DNA of 64,000 nt, from NCBI GenBank assembly GCA_947488605.1, contig CANKZJ010000006.1, positions 71,822 through 135,821 of the forward strand, in the 5' to 3' direction. A program made the position numbers and the translations under genes. Every line of letters begins with the position of its first letter. The first letter of the stretch is position 1. The stretch is from an uncultured Paracoccaceae bacterium (lineage in GTDB: Bacteria > Pseudomonadota > Alphaproteobacteria > Rhodobacterales > Rhodobacteraceae). The notes under the pieces were generated by a model. The model was given only the letters and a program-made list of their open reading frames with translations. It was not told the origin of the DNA and searched no databases. Below, piece by piece: positions 63,948 through 64,000 of the stretch.

Positions 63948-64000
63948 CAAAACCGGCGGCACAAGCGCCGCAAAGACACCGATAACCTTTATTTCCTCTA
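63948..64000. other. Window end, no gene seen
   Basis: The last 53 bases hold a short inverted repeat (GCGGC / GCCGC) without a T run on the plus strand. No coding start is seen. Confidence 0.4.

Noticed and set aside
1..64000. CRISPR arrays, insertion sequences, prophage or toxin-antitoxin pairs
   Set aside because: No regularly spaced repeats, transposases, phage structural genes or convincing toxin-antitoxin pair were found on reading both strands.

Overview
The window looks like a chromosomal segment from a marine alphaproteobacterium of the Rhodobacteraceae (Roseobacter group). This is inferred from gene order and protein style: the pyrH-frr-uppS-cdsA-dxr-rseP-bamA-skp-fabZ-lpxA-lpxI-lpxB run, LpxI instead of LpxH, an iscR-desulfurase-sufB-sufC-sufD-sufS operon with membrane genes inside it, aroK-aroB divergent from a xerD cluster, and an Irr-type iron control element. 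No insertion sequence, prophage, CRISPR array or plasmid function was seen. Almost all of the DNA is coding, in tight operons with ATGA overlaps.

Layout. 1-5 kb: 3' part of guaA, a secreted zinc peptidase, two EamA-type transporters and a FadL-like outer-membrane protein with a clear terminator. 5-16.7 kb (minus strand): a long envelope operon from pyrH to lpxB covering UMP kinase, ribosome recycling, undecaprenyl-PP, CDP-diacylglycerol, isoprenoids, RseP, BamA, Skp and early lipid A synthesis. 16.8-18.6 kb: miaA and an AraC regulator. 18.8-25.5 kb: a peptide/opine-type ABC importer (Tat-exported binding protein, two permeases, fused double ATPase) with an unknown 94-residue gene embedded between permease and ATPase. 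25.5-35.9 kb: lytic transglycosylase, ssb, GNAT, aroB/aroK, a 50-residue membrane peptide gene overlapping a secreted unknown, xerD, a CorC/HlyC-like protein, a HerA-like ATPase, two terminator-ended noncoding stretches and an IalB-like protein. 35.9-41.1 kb: a KAS/ACP/lpxD lipid A acyl group, an L,D-transpeptidase and a Tat-exported DUF882 peptidase.

41-51.3 kb: a LysR regulator divergent from a complete Mrp (Mnh) cation/proton antiporter operon A-G, followed without a gap by a dihydropyrimidinase-like hydantoinase, a VOC protein, a hydantoin/Asp-Glu racemase family protein and a DapA-family lyase. 51.3-53.4 kb (minus): an RTX calcium-binding protein translationally coupled to a TbpB-like lipoprotein. 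53.7 kb: tRNA-Arg(CCG). 53.8-62 kb (minus): the iscR-suf iron-sulfur assembly operon with two cysteine desulfurases and three interleaved membrane genes; an Irr/ICE palindrome sits upstream. 62.1-64 kb: an alpha/beta hydrolase, an acidic unknown protein and an HD-domain phosphohydrolase.

The most interesting points are the apparent fusion of the Mrp operon with a hydantoin-type catabolic module, the unknown gene coupled inside the ABC importer operon, two candidate small RNAs at 34.9-35.2 kb, the RTX plus TbpB-like pair, an unusual start for the gene at 29.5 kb, and a possibly decayed N-terminus of mrpA. Start codons were adjusted where a ribosome binding site or a signal peptide argued for it; each case is stated in the entry.
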